20,040 nt of DNA. It comes from Oscillospiraceae bacterium. GTDB taxonomy: Bacteria; Bacillota; Clostridia; Oscillospirales; Ruminococcaceae. The stretch is from contig JAHHUD010000023.1 of NCBI GenBank assembly GCA_020024185.1, forward strand, positions 1 to 20,040, read 5' to 3'. A model generated the notes under the pieces. That model searched no databases. It was given only the letters and a program-made list of their open reading frames with translations, and had not been told where the DNA came from. This document shows positions 7,790 to 15,598 of this stretch, in pieces; positions within the stretch are counted from its first letter, which is position 1, and every line of letters starts with the position of its first letter. Both the position numbers and the translations under genes were made by a program.

Positions 7790-7821
7790 TGATAGCGGCA
7801 GAAAACAACCTGCCGCTATTA
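7790..7821 (+). other. Intercistronic stem-loop between pgk and tpiA
   Basis: A GC-rich 10-bp perfect stem (ATAGCGGCAG 7792-7801 with CTGCCGCTAT 7810-7819), extendable by a G-U and an A-T pair, with an 8-base A-rich loop. No T run follows, so it is not a standard terminator. It ends about 9 bases before the AAAGGAG of tpiA, suggesting mRNA processing or stabilisation of the upstream cistron. Confidence 0.7.
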
Positions 7822-7842
7822 CTACATTAAAGGAGATTTACT

Positions 7843-8607
7843 ATGGATAAACAAAACAGACAAGTTGTTATCGCAGGCAACTGGAAAATGAACAAAAACG
7901 CAGCTGAAACAACAGCTTTATTAAACGAAATGACAAGCATTATTAAAGACGCAGATTGTAAAGTTTTACTTTGTGTACCAGCAATTAACATCTGCACAGC
8001 AGTTGAAGCTGTAAAAGGTTCTTGTATTGAAATTGGCGCTCAAAACTGCCACTGGGCAGCAAATGGTGCTTTCACAGGTGAAATAAGTGCTGACATGCTC
8101 AAATCTTTCGGTATCAAATACGCAATAATCGGCCACAGTGAAAGAAGACAATACTTTGGTGAAACAGATAAAACTGTTAACATGAGAGCTCTTGCTTGTC
8201 ACGAAAATGGCATCACACCAATCATCTGTGTTGGTGAAAATCTTGAAGAAAGAGAAAAAGATATCACAAAAGATGTTATCAAAACTCAAATTGAAGCAGG
8301 ACTTGCTGGCTTTACTTCAGAACAGCTCATCAACACAATTATAGCTTATGAACCAGTATGGGCTATCGGTACAGGTAAAACTGCAACTTCTGCTCAAGCT
8401 GAAGAAGTTTGTGCATATATTAGAGAATTACTTGGTGAAATCTTCTGCCCAGAATGTGCTAAAAAAGTTACAATTCAGTACGGTGGTTCTATGAACGCTT
8501 CTAACGCAAAAGAATTGCTCAGTATGCCAAATATAGATGGTGGTCTTATCGGTGGTGCTTCCCTTAAATCTGCTGACTTCAACACAATTATTGAATGTGC
8601 AAAATAA
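7843..8607 (+). CDS. tpiA: Triosephosphate isomerase
   Basis: Interconverts dihydroxyacetone phosphate and glyceraldehyde 3-phosphate in the cytoplasm. The 254-residue TIM barrel has all catalytic residues: GNWKMN with Lys15, IGHSERR with His98, and AYEPVWAIGTG with Glu170; loop 7 and 8 phosphate-binding segments YGGSMNASN and GGLIGGASL are intact. AAAGGAG lies 8 bases before the ATG. It is 64 bases after pgk, separated by a hairpin, and 13 bases before gpmI. Confidence 0.98.
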   Translation: MDKQNRQVVIAGNWKMNKNAAETTALLNEMTSIIKDADCKVLLCVPAINICTAVEAVKGSCIEIGAQNCHWAANGAFTGEISADMLKSFGIKYAIIGHSERRQYFGETDKTVNMRALACHENGITPIICVGENLEEREKDITKDVIKTQIEAGLAGFTSEQLINTIIAYEPVWAIGTGKTATSAQAEEVCAYIRELLGEIFCPECAKKVTIQYGGSMNASNAKELLSMPNIDGGLIGGASLKSADFNTIIECAK

Positions 8608-8620
8608 GAGGTATCCATAT

Positions 8621-10135
8621 ATGAAAAAACCTTTGGTTCTCTGCATAATGGACGGTTATGCATTTACAGACAAAACAAATGGTAATGCAATTTATTCTGC
8701 AAAAACACCAAACCTTGATAAAATCTTTGCAACATATCCAACAACAACCCTTGGTGCAAGCGGATTGTCCGTTGGCTTACCTGAAGGTCAAATGGGTAAC
8801 AGCGAAGTTGGTCATACAAATATGGGTGCTGGCAGAATTGTATATCAAGAACTCACAAGAATCACAAAATCTATAAATGATGGTGATTTTTATAAAAATG
8901 AAGCTCTCGTTGCTTCTATCAAAAATGCAAAAGAAACTGGAAAAGCTGTACATATCATGGGACTTATGTCTGACGGTGGTGTACATAGCCACATTGAACA
9001 CTGCTTTGCTGTTCTTCGTCTTTGCAAAGAAATGGGTGTTGATAATGTTTTTGTACATCCATTTATGGACGGCAGAGATGTAAGCCCTACAAGTGGTGCA
9101 GAATTTTTGCGTAAATTAACTTCAGAAATGTCAACAATCGGTGTTGGTAAAATCGGTACTGTTCACGGCAGATTTTATATTATGGACCGTGATAACCGTT
9201 GGGATAGAGTTGAAACTGCTTATAAAGCTCTTGTATACGGTGAAGGCGATGTACATGAAAACCCAGCAGAATTTCTTGAAGAAAATTATAAAAATGATAT
9301 TACTGATGAATTTACAGTACCTTTTGTTGTTACAGAAAACAGCAATATCAAACAGGGTGACAGTGTAATATTCTTTAACTTCCGCCCTGATAGAGCAAGA
9401 GAAATCACAAGAAGTCTTGTTGACACAGATTTTAACGGTTTTGAAAGAAAAGAAAACAACCTTTTGCTTAACTATGTTTGTTTCACACAATATGACGCAA
9501 CAATGCCAAATGTTGATGTTGCATTCAAACCACAAAGTCTTGATAACACTTTTGGTGAATATATCTCCAAAAAAGGTCTTACACAACTTAGAATTGCTGA
9601 AACTGAAAAATATGCTCATGTTACATTCTTTTTTAACGGTGGTGTAGAAGCTGTTAGTGAAGGTGAAGACAGAGCTCTTATCGAATCACCAAAAGTTGCA
9701 ACTTATGACCTTAAGCCTGAAATGAGTGCTTACGAAGTTACACAAGAAATGATTTCTCGTCTTGACAGTGGCAAATATGATGTTGTTATTCTCAACTTTG
9801 CAAACTGCGATATGGTTGGTCACACAGGCGTATTTGATGCAGCGGTTAAAGCAGTTGAAACTGTCGATGAATGTGTTGGTAAAGTTTTAGAAAAAACTCT
9901 CAGCATGGGTGGTGCATTACTTCTCACTGCTGACCATGGTAACGCTGATAAACTTCTTGATGAAGATGGCAGTGTATTTACAGCTCATACAACAAACCCT
10001 GTTCCATTTGCAGTTTGTGGTTATGATTGCAAACTCCGTGAAGGTGGAGTTCTTGCAGATATTGCCCCAACAATGCTTCAAATTCTTGGTCTTGAACAAC
10101 CAGTTGAAATGACAGGTAAAACAATAATCTTATAA
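8621..10135 (+). CDS. gpmI: 2,3-bisphosphoglycerate-independent phosphoglycerate mutase
   Basis: A Mn-dependent enzyme of the alkaline phosphatase superfamily that interconverts 3- and 2-phosphoglycerate. At 504 residues it has normal length. Motifs: the metal-binding IMDGYAF (Asp11), the phosphorylated serine in GNSEVGHTNMGAGR (Ser61), HGRFYIMDRDNRWDR, FFNFRPDRAREITR, and the second metal cluster NCDMVGHTG and LTADHGNAD. The frame is open back to 8537 inside tpiA, but the ATG at 8621 (MKKPLVLC) is chosen: it fits the family N terminus and follows AAGAGG by 10 bases. Last gene of the pgk operon; neither gapA nor eno is adjacent. Confidence 0.98.
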   Translation: MKKPLVLCIMDGYAFTDKTNGNAIYSAKTPNLDKIFATYPTTTLGASGLSVGLPEGQMGNSEVGHTNMGAGRIVYQELTRITKSINDGDFYKNEALVASIKNAKETGKAVHIMGLMSDGGVHSHIEHCFAVLRLCKEMGVDNVFVHPFMDGRDVSPTSGAEFLRKLTSEMSTIGVGKIGTVHGRFYIMDRDNRWDRVETAYKALVYGEGDVHENPAEFLEENYKNDITDEFTVPFVVTENSNIKQGDSVIFFNFRPDRAREITRSLVDTDFNGFERKENNLLLNYVCFTQYDATMPNVDVAFKPQSLDNTFGEYISKKGLTQLRIAETEKYAHVTFFFNGGVEAVSEGEDRALIESPKVATYDLKPEMSAYEVTQEMISRLDSGKYDVVILNFANCDMVGHTGVFDAAVKAVETVDECVGKVLEKTLSMGGALLLTADHGNADKLLDEDGSVFTAHTTNPVPFAVCGYDCKLREGGVLADIAPTMLQILGLEQPVEMTGKTIIL

Positions 10136-10148
10136 TTATTACCAATAA

Positions 10149-10180
10149 AAAATCCGGCTATATTAGCCGGATTTTATTTT
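10149..10180 (+). terminator. Rho-independent terminator of the glycolytic operon
   Basis: A perfect 12-bp stem (AAAATCCGGCTA 10149-10160 with TAGCCGGATTTT 10164-10175) with a short loop and a T-rich tail, 13 bases after the gpmI stop. Confidence 0.92.
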
Positions 10181-10182
10181 AT

Positions 10183-10448
10183 GTATAACTTAAACTTTTA
10201 TATTTTATTATACATATAATTTTATTTATAACTTTCTATAAAGATGCTGTTGTTGTGTAAACTACAATACAAAACTAAATCTTACACTTACATATTTACT
10301 ACCCATACAAAAACTTTTGTATCAATAATATAGCTTATATTTCAACACATTTCAGTCTTGATAAGTGATTTAACATTGAAATTTGGTATCTTTATGAATA
10401 TACAGTAATACTTCAAGTAATATTATTTTTATATATTACATGTTATTA
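10183..10448. other. AT-rich intergenic region without a recognised gene
   Basis: No start codon with a ribosome binding site and no protein of recognisable type is seen. It contains one palindrome (ATACAAAA-AC-TTTTGTAT, 10305-10322) and a short direct repeat AGTAATA near 10405-10420. No clear terminator for the radical SAM gene ending at 10449 was found. A small RNA cannot be excluded. Confidence 0.4.
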
Positions 10449-12131
10449 TTAATTTTTATCATCTTTTTCTTGAAAAAACACAGAAAGTGGTAATATTTTA
10501 TATGGATATTGGCTTGTAACTGGGTCTTGCTGGGTATAATCAGCAACTACAACTTTTTCTTCATCATAAGAATATAAAATACAAAAACCAATTTTTGCTT
10601 GTTTTGCTTTTTCTCTTTGATTTTCAAAAATTCCCATATCTGTATTTTTAAGTGCAATACTTATATGTTTCATTCTATCATCAGCAATATGTAAAGAGTG
10701 ATAAAGTTTACCTGTTTTGTCAGTTATAATTCTGTCTTTTGCAAGCTCATCTCTCAAACGTCTTTTATCAACATTTGGTAGTGTTGCAAAAAATTCAAAT
10801 ATCGTTGAAGTGTACAAATCTAAAGAAGGTGACTGTAAACCTTTTTGCTTACAGTATTCGCCAACACTATAAAACAAATCATAAGGTCTCATCTTTGATT
10901 GAGTTAACACATATTTTAATGTATTTTCAAAACGATTAGAGTTATAAATTCTTTCAACTGCATCTTCAGTTAATTTGAGTTTTAATAATTCACTATAACT
11001 TATATAATTATTTTTAACAACTTGATATGGTGCATAAGACCAGTATTCAAAACCGTGTTTTTCCTTTTCTTTTTCAAGTGCAGAACCTTTTAACAACTTT
11101 AAAAAACCAAGTTGTATAACCTCTGAACCTATCTCAAAAGCTTGGTCAAAACTGTTTTTAAAACTTTCATAATCTTCATAAGGAAGTGCTGCAATAAGGT
11201 CTATATGCAAATGTATATTATTTCCACTTGCTATTTCTTTAAGGTTGTGTACAAGTCTTTTTATATCATGTCGGCGATTTACACCTTTTAAAGTTTTTGG
11301 ATTAAAGCTTTGTAAACCTGCTTCAAATTGAAATAACCCTTTTGGCATAGTTTTAAGATAATCCAGAGTTTCTTGTGTAAATAAATCAGCTTCTACTTCA
11401 CAATGGAAAACAACATTTTCCGGTATTTTTCCTTCTTTTCTTGCTGTATATATAAATTCAAAAATTTCTCTTGCTCTTTTATCATTACAGTTAAAAGTTC
11501 TGTCAACAAATTTTATTGTTTGCGTTCCACAATTTGCAAGCTTTATTATATTTTCTCTTGACTCATCACTATCAAAAAATCTTACATTTTCATCTCTGCC
11601 AGATAAACAAAAAGCACAACTAAACGGACAACCACGGCTTGTTTCTAAATATACTATTCTCCCATTTAAAGCGTTAAAATATTCTTCTGAGTATGGATTG
11701 TAGTATTTTGAAATAGGATTAAAAATAATCTTTTCTGTGGTTTCAAAGTCATTTTCCAAAAGATTTATAAAACTTTTTTCACCTTCACCTTTGATTATCA
11801 TATCAACTGGTGTTATGTTTAATAAATTATCTGCATCAAAGCTTGCCTCCGGCCCACCATAAAATATTTTTAATTCAGGTTTTATTTTTTTTAGTATCTC
11901 TGTGATTTTCTTTACATATTCAATATTCCAAATATAGCATGAAAAACCTACAATATCTGGGTTTAAATTATAAATATCAGCAACTATATCTTCTATTTGA
12001 TTATTTATCGTACTTTCATAAACTTCAACTGTGTTATTTGTATTTGCTTGTTTATATGCAGAATAAAGATACCATACTCCAAGTGAAGAATGTATGTATT
12101 TACTATTTATACTTACTAAAACAATTTTCAT
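10449..12131 (-). CDS. B12-binding-domain radical SAM protein (DUF4080-type)
   Basis: A 560-residue cytoplasmic enzyme of unknown substrate. Residues about 1-130 form a cobalamin-binding Rossmann domain (SINSKYIHSSLGVWYL, DIVGFSCYIWN, IFYGGPEAS, DMIIKGEGE). The radical SAM core from about 155 has YLETSRGCPFSCAFCLSG, with Cys168, Cys172 and Cys175 binding the [4Fe-4S] cluster, then FVDRTFNCN and a barrel continuing to about 370. The C-terminal part resembles the DUF4080 region found in clostridial members. The DxHxxG cobalamin motif is not evident, as is common in this group, so B12 dependence is inferred from fold only. Start: ATG with AGGCGG 5 bases upstream, a modest site. It stands alone between a terminator and an AT-rich gap. 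Family is clear; the reaction is unknown. Confidence 0.88.
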   Translation of the reverse strand: MKIVLVSINSKYIHSSLGVWYLYSAYKQANTNNTVEVYESTINNQIEDIVADIYNLNPDIVGFSCYIWNIEYVKKITEILKKIKPELKIFYGGPEASFDADNLLNITPVDMIIKGEGEKSFINLLENDFETTEKIIFNPISKYYNPYSEEYFNALNGRIVYLETSRGCPFSCAFCLSGRDENVRFFDSDESRENIIKLANCGTQTIKFVDRTFNCNDKRAREIFEFIYTARKEGKIPENVVFHCEVEADLFTQETLDYLKTMPKGLFQFEAGLQSFNPKTLKGVNRRHDIKRLVHNLKEIASGNNIHLHIDLIAALPYEDYESFKNSFDQAFEIGSEVIQLGFLKLLKGSALEKEKEKHGFEYWSYAPYQVVKNNYISYSELLKLKLTEDAVERIYNSNRFENTLKYVLTQSKMRPYDLFYSVGEYCKQKGLQSPSLDLYTSTIFEFFATLPNVDKRRLRDELAKDRIITDKTGKLYHSLHIADDRMKHISIALKNTDMGIFENQREKAKQAKIGFCILYSYDEEKVVVADYTQQDPVTSQYPYKILPLSVFFQEKDDKN

Positions 12132-12176
12132 AAAAACCGCCTATATTAATAAATTCAACTATATTATAATAACACA

Positions 12177-12204
12177 AAACACGCCCCTTTAAAAGAGCGT
12201 GTTT
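12177..12204 (-). terminator. Probable terminator of the nrdD-nrdG-dut operon
   Basis: An 8-bp stem (AAACACGC 12177-12184 with GCGTGTTT 12197-12204) with weak extra pairing inside the loop. On the - strand the stem is followed by TTTTGTGTTATT. It lies 13 bases after the dut stop and upstream of the radical SAM gene. Confidence 0.7.
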
Positions 12205-12216
12205 ATTTTACATAAA

Positions 12217-12669
12217 TTATTTATTTGTTGAACCAAATCCGCCTGTACGTTCTATGTCTGTGTTTCCATTATCAGCAACTAAGTAATTTATAAACATACA
12301 CTGTGCTATTCTATCTCCTGCTTTGATAACATAGTCTGTTGTACCAAGGTTAAAAAGATTTACGCCAAGATTACCGTCATTGTCTTGATTTGAATAGTAA
12401 TCACTTTCAACCCACCCCTGACTGTTTGCAATAACAACCGGTTGCTTTCCCATAGATGAACGAACATTTATAAGCAAAGCTTCATTTGGCTGAAAATATG
12501 CTTTTACATCTGTCCATATAAGCTGTTTTTCCATTGGTTTTATAACAATATCAACTGGTGAATATAAATCATATGCAATTGAGTGTTTTGTCCCTCTTTG
12601 TGGCAAAATAATTTCTGCATTTGGGTGTTTTCTTTTTTCTGATATTACAACTTCAAATCCTCTTGTCAT
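12217..12669 (-). CDS. dut: dUTP diphosphatase (trimeric dUTPase family)
   Basis: Hydrolyses dUTP to dUMP, keeping uracil out of DNA and supplying dUMP for dTMP. Of five family motifs: motif 1 AYDLYSP (32-38), motif 2 NVRSSMG (68-74), motif 3 GWVESDYY (85-92), motif 4 GDRIAQCMF (118-126), motif 5 RTGGFGSTN (141-149). In motif 3 the usual catalytic Asp (GVIDxDY) is Glu88, and the stretch continues YSNQDNDGNLGV, an insertion-like variant. The start is put at 12669 (MTRGFEV, 150 residues): GGGAGAGGG precedes it and the ATG overlaps the nrdG stop as TAATG. The ATG at 12684 is part of the Shine-Dalgarno region. Position after nrdDG suggests joint control of dNTP pools. A related deaminase-type nucleotidase is the alternative. 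Confidence 0.88.
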   Translation of the reverse strand: MTRGFEVVISEKRKHPNAEIILPQRGTKHSIAYDLYSPVDIVIKPMEKQLIWTDVKAYFQPNEALLINVRSSMGKQPVVIANSQGWVESDYYSNQDNDGNLGVNLFNLGTTDYVIKAGDRIAQCMFINYLVADNGNTDIERTGGFGSTNK

Positions 12670-13166
12670 TATTCCCTCTCCCATAAAACAATTTTTCCTT
12701 CTGACAAAGTCTTTTTAACATCAATTAATCTTTGATTTTCACTTCCACGGAAAGAAAGTTTCATATTTTTTTGTGCTTCTATAAATTGACCGTCAACAAG
12801 AACATCAACATAACTTACAATTTCTTTTTGTTTATCATTTAGTTTTTCAAAAAGATGACCTGTCCACATCCAAATTGTCTTATTTGTTTGTTCTTTGATA
12901 GCTTTTACTGTGTTAAGCAGTGTATCATCTTTTATTTGGTCCAGTGGTTCGCCACCAAGAATAGAATATCCTGAAACATTATCACTTTTACCAAGGTCAA
13001 TAAATTTCTGCATTTCTTCTTTTGTAAATTCGTTGCCATAATTATAATCTTGATATTCTTTATTAAAACAACCTGGACAATTGAAATGACAACCGCTCAC
13101 AAATAAAGTTGTTCTTATCCCAACGCCATTTGCAACATCATATTTTCTTATCTGTGCATAATTCAT
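12669..13166 (-). CDS. nrdG: Anaerobic ribonucleotide reductase activating protein
   Basis: A radical SAM enzyme that generates the glycyl radical on NrdD. The 165-residue length is typical. The cluster motif is GCHFNCPGCFN with Cys26, Cys30 and Cys33, preceded by GVGIRTTLFVSG; SILGGEPL (about 68-75) is the SAM-binding GGE motif, and MWTGH follows. AAGGG lies about 11 bases before the ATG. It is 83 bases downstream of nrdD with a strong hairpin between them, and overlaps dut by one base. Confidence 0.96.
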   Translation of the reverse strand: MNYAQIRKYDVANGVGIRTTLFVSGCHFNCPGCFNKEYQDYNYGNEFTKEEMQKFIDLGKSDNVSGYSILGGEPLDQIKDDTLLNTVKAIKEQTNKTIWMWTGHLFEKLNDKQKEIVSYVDVLVDGQFIEAQKNMKLSFRGSENQRLIDVKKTLSEGKIVLWERE

Positions 13167-13184
13167 AATAATAATCCCTTATAA

Positions 13185-13231
13185 AGCCAATAAAGTATAT
13201 ACCTTTCAGTATATACTTTATTCAGCCAATA
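13185..13231. repeat. Intercistronic inverted repeat flanked by direct repeats (nrdD-nrdG)
   Basis: A perfect 14-bp inverted repeat (AATAAAGTATATAC 13189-13202 and GTATATACTTTATT 13209-13222, 6-base loop) between nrdD and nrdG. The octamer AGCCAATA occurs at 13185-13192 and again at 13224-13231. No T run follows on the - strand, so it is not a usual terminator; mRNA processing or differential stability of nrdD over nrdG is plausible. Confidence 0.7.
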
Positions 13232-13249
13232 GATACCTAGCATTTAAAA

Positions 13250-15391
13250 TTATAAATGCATAACTCTTTCTTTGATTTCCTGTGTTCTGCCTTCGTTCCA
13301 GAAGTTTTCACCAAGGTAACCACAAGTTCTTCTTACAACATTCATTCTTGATTTATCACGGTTTCCACAGTTTGGACAATACCATTGAAGGTCATCGTCA
13401 CAAAGAATTTCACCTTCAAAACCACATTCCATGCAGTAGTCAAGTTTTGTATTCATTTCTGCATACTGAACATTTTCATACATGTATTTGATAAGCGTAA
13501 GGATAACTTCTGGGTTTTGTGCAAGGTTTGGCAATTCAACATAGCTTATTGCACCACCAGATGAAATTGGATGGAACTGACTTTCAAATTTAAGCTTTTG
13601 GAAAGCGTCTATTTCTTCACCCACGAATACATGGTAAGAGTTTGTAAGATAATTTCTATCTGTAATACCAGGAACTACACCAAAACGTTTTTGTATTGAT
13701 TTTGCAAAGCGTTCTGTCAAACTTTCACTTGGTGTTCCGTATAAAGCAAATCCAAGACCTGTTTCTTTTTTCCATTTCAATGTGTGTTCTTTTAAGCTTT
13801 TCATGATTTCAACAGCAAGTTTTTCACCTTCTGGTGTTGTATGGCTCTTACCGATAAGTGCCATTACACATTCATAAAGCCCAATGTATCCTAATGTAAT
13901 TGTTGCATAACCGTTTTGTAAAAGTGGATAGATTGGTTCATGCTGTTTAAGGCGTGCAATTGCACCATGTTGCCAGTGAATTGGAGAAACATCACTTGTA
14001 ACATTTTTAAGTTTTTCGTATCTGAGCATAAGACTTTCTTTACATAATTCAAGTCTATCTTCAAGAATGCTCCAGAATTTATCAATATCACCTTGTGCAG
14101 AAAGGCCAGCGTCTGCAAGGTTTAGTGATGTAACACCCATATTGAAACGACCATACCATTTGTATGTGCCTTCTTCATTATTGATTGGTCCTTTGTATGG
14201 TGAAAGCCATGCACGACAACCCATGCATCCAAATACATTACCTTCATAGTTTGCTTTCATATGTTTTGCACTGATAAAGTCAGGCATCATACGTTTTGAA
14301 ACACATACTGCTGCAAGTTTTGTAAGGTCATAATATTTACTATCTTCTCTAATATTGTTTTCATCTGTAACATAAAGAAGTTTTGGGAAAGCTGGAGTAA
14401 TCCAAGCACCAACTTCATTTTTTATACCCTGTATACGCTGTTCAAGAACTTCTTTAATAAGCATAACAGTTTCTTTTTCATATTCTGGATATTCTGAAAT
14501 ATACATAAATACACTCAAGAATGGGCTTTGACCGTTACTTGTCTGTAATGTATTTATCTGATACTGAATTGTTTGGATACCAGCTTTAACTTCTTCTTTA
14601 AGACGTTTTTCAACTGCATCTTCAAGCTGTTCTTGTGTATATTTAAAATCAAAACCATTCCATTCTTCAATAAGCTGTTTTCTGATTTTTTCTTCAGAAA
14701 TTCTTACAAATGGAGAAAGATGAGCCAAAGAAATTGTCTGTCCACCAAACTGCCCACTTGCAACTTGAGCAATAATCTGTGTTGCGATTGTACAAGCTGT
14801 ACGGAATGTTTTTGGTTTTTCTATCATTTTACCATTGATAACTGTACCATTTTCAAGCATATCTTTAAGATTGATAAGACAGCAGTTAAATGATGGGTTA
14901 AGGTAGTGTCCAAGGTCATGGATATGAATAAGACCACTGTCATGTGCTTGTGCAATATGTGGTGGCAACATCATTCTTTTTGCAATATCTTTTGAAACTT
15001 CTTCTGCAACAAGGTCACGCTGTGTAGAAATAAGATTTTCTTGTTTATTTGAGTTTTCCATAAGAGTTTCACGGTTTTCACCTGTTATAAGGCCCATGAT
15101 TTTATTATCAATTGTATTTCTTTGTCTTTGATATTCTCTTACTGCACGATATGCTTCATAACATTTTGCTGTAAGCATATCTCCACTTTCTACCAATGCT
15201 GCATATACATAGTCTTCAATTTCTTTTATTGTAACAATCATTTTATCACATTTGAAATTTTCGCCTATCTTCTTTGCAAGCTCTTCATTAACAATGCCGC
15301 TGCCATAACGCATTGCCTTTAATATTGCTTTTTCTATCTTTGTTGGGTCAAATTCAACTTGTCTTCCATCTCTTTTAATTACTACTAGCAC
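13250..15391 (-). CDS. nrdD: Anaerobic (class III) ribonucleoside-triphosphate reductase
   Basis: Reduces NTPs to dNTPs using a glycyl radical made by NrdG. The 713-residue product begins with an ATP-cone (IKRDGRQVEFDPTKIEKAI, first 90 residues), the allosteric domain. The catalytic part includes FNCCLINLKDML and NVFGCMGCRAW with active-site cysteines. The C terminus has the zinc site CxxC...CxxC (Cys653, 656, 672, 675) and the glycyl radical motif RRTCGYLG (Gly691). The frame is open to a TTG at 15397, but the GTG at 15391 is preferred: GAAGG lies 8 bases before it and only 2 bases before the TTG. First gene of nrdD-nrdG-dut. Upstream are two NrdR-box-like sites around the promoter. The coding sequence is less AT-rich than its flanks. 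Confidence 0.97.
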   Translation of the reverse strand: MLVVIKRDGRQVEFDPTKIEKAILKAMRYGSGIVNEELAKKIGENFKCDKMIVTIKEIEDYVYAALVESGDMLTAKCYEAYRAVREYQRQRNTIDNKIMGLITGENRETLMENSNKQENLISTQRDLVAEEVSKDIAKRMMLPPHIAQAHDSGLIHIHDLGHYLNPSFNCCLINLKDMLENGTVINGKMIEKPKTFRTACTIATQIIAQVASGQFGGQTISLAHLSPFVRISEEKIRKQLIEEWNGFDFKYTQEQLEDAVEKRLKEEVKAGIQTIQYQINTLQTSNGQSPFLSVFMYISEYPEYEKETVMLIKEVLEQRIQGIKNEVGAWITPAFPKLLYVTDENNIREDSKYYDLTKLAAVCVSKRMMPDFISAKHMKANYEGNVFGCMGCRAWLSPYKGPINNEEGTYKWYGRFNMGVTSLNLADAGLSAQGDIDKFWSILEDRLELCKESLMLRYEKLKNVTSDVSPIHWQHGAIARLKQHEPIYPLLQNGYATITLGYIGLYECVMALIGKSHTTPEGEKLAVEIMKSLKEHTLKWKKETGLGFALYGTPSESLTERFAKSIQKRFGVVPGITDRNYLTNSYHVFVGEEIDAFQKLKFESQFHPISSGGAISYVELPNLAQNPEVILTLIKYMYENVQYAEMNTKLDYCMECGFEGEILCDDDLQWYCPNCGNRDKSRMNVVRRTCGYLGENFWNEGRTQEIKERVMHL

Positions 15392-15455
15392 GTTCAATAC
15401 CTTCTTTCGCTGTTTGCATATATATTGTTAAATGTTATATTTTGTCAAAGCCTCC

Positions 15456-15471
15456 ACACTATATATTGGAA
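15456..15471 (-). promoter_or_regulatory. NrdR box 1
   Basis: ACACTATATATTGGAA matches the NrdR-box pattern acaCwATATwGTgt over its core. It lies about 5-20 bases downstream of the predicted start, 33 bases (about three helical turns) from box 2. Confidence 0.75.
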
Positions 15472-15482
15472 GGCATGAATTT

Positions 15483-15511
15483 ATTCTAGCACTATATATT
15501 GTGTTTATCAA
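15483..15511 (-). promoter_or_regulatory. Sigma-A promoter of nrdD-nrdG-dut with embedded NrdR box 2
   Basis: On the - strand: TTGATA (15506-15511), a 17-base spacer and TAGAAT (15483-15488). The spacer is almost exactly NrdR box 2, GCACTATATATTGTGT on the + strand (15489-15504), a near-perfect palindrome. NrdR is the ATP/dATP-sensing repressor of bacterial RNR operons; binding here would block polymerase. Confidence 0.85.
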
Positions 15512-15551
15512 TACAAAATTCAAAAATAATAAAAATTCAGCAAAACAAACA

Positions 15552-15580
15552 AAATAACAGACATTAAATGTCTGTTATTT
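15552..15580 (-). terminator. Terminator of the flavin reductase gene
   Basis: A 12-bp stem (AAATAACAGACA 15552-15563 with TGTCTGTTATTT 15569-15580) with a 5-base loop, followed on the - strand by TTTTGTTTGTTTTG. It lies 18 bases after the gene and ahead of the nrdD promoter. Confidence 0.85.
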
Positions 15581-15598
15581 AGAATAGGCATAATTTTG

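Noticed and set aside
7059..7808. A 249-codon reading frame antisense to pgk, and a 162-codon one in another frame.
   Set aside because: They mirror pgk codon bias, have Cys/Phe/Asn-rich nonsense composition, no ribosome binding site and no family resemblance.
8537..8620. N-terminal extension of gpmI inside tpiA.
   Set aside because: It overlaps the tpiA coding end, lacks a ribosome binding site and is not part of the enzyme family.
9131..9619. A 162-codon frame antisense to gpmI.
   Set aside because: Same shadow effect as for pgk; composition is unlike a real protein and gpmI is complete.
13185..13231. A miniature transposable element with target-site duplication.
   Set aside because: The inverted repeat is only 34 bases with no internal sequence, and the octamer repeats partly overlap it; kept only as a structural repeat.
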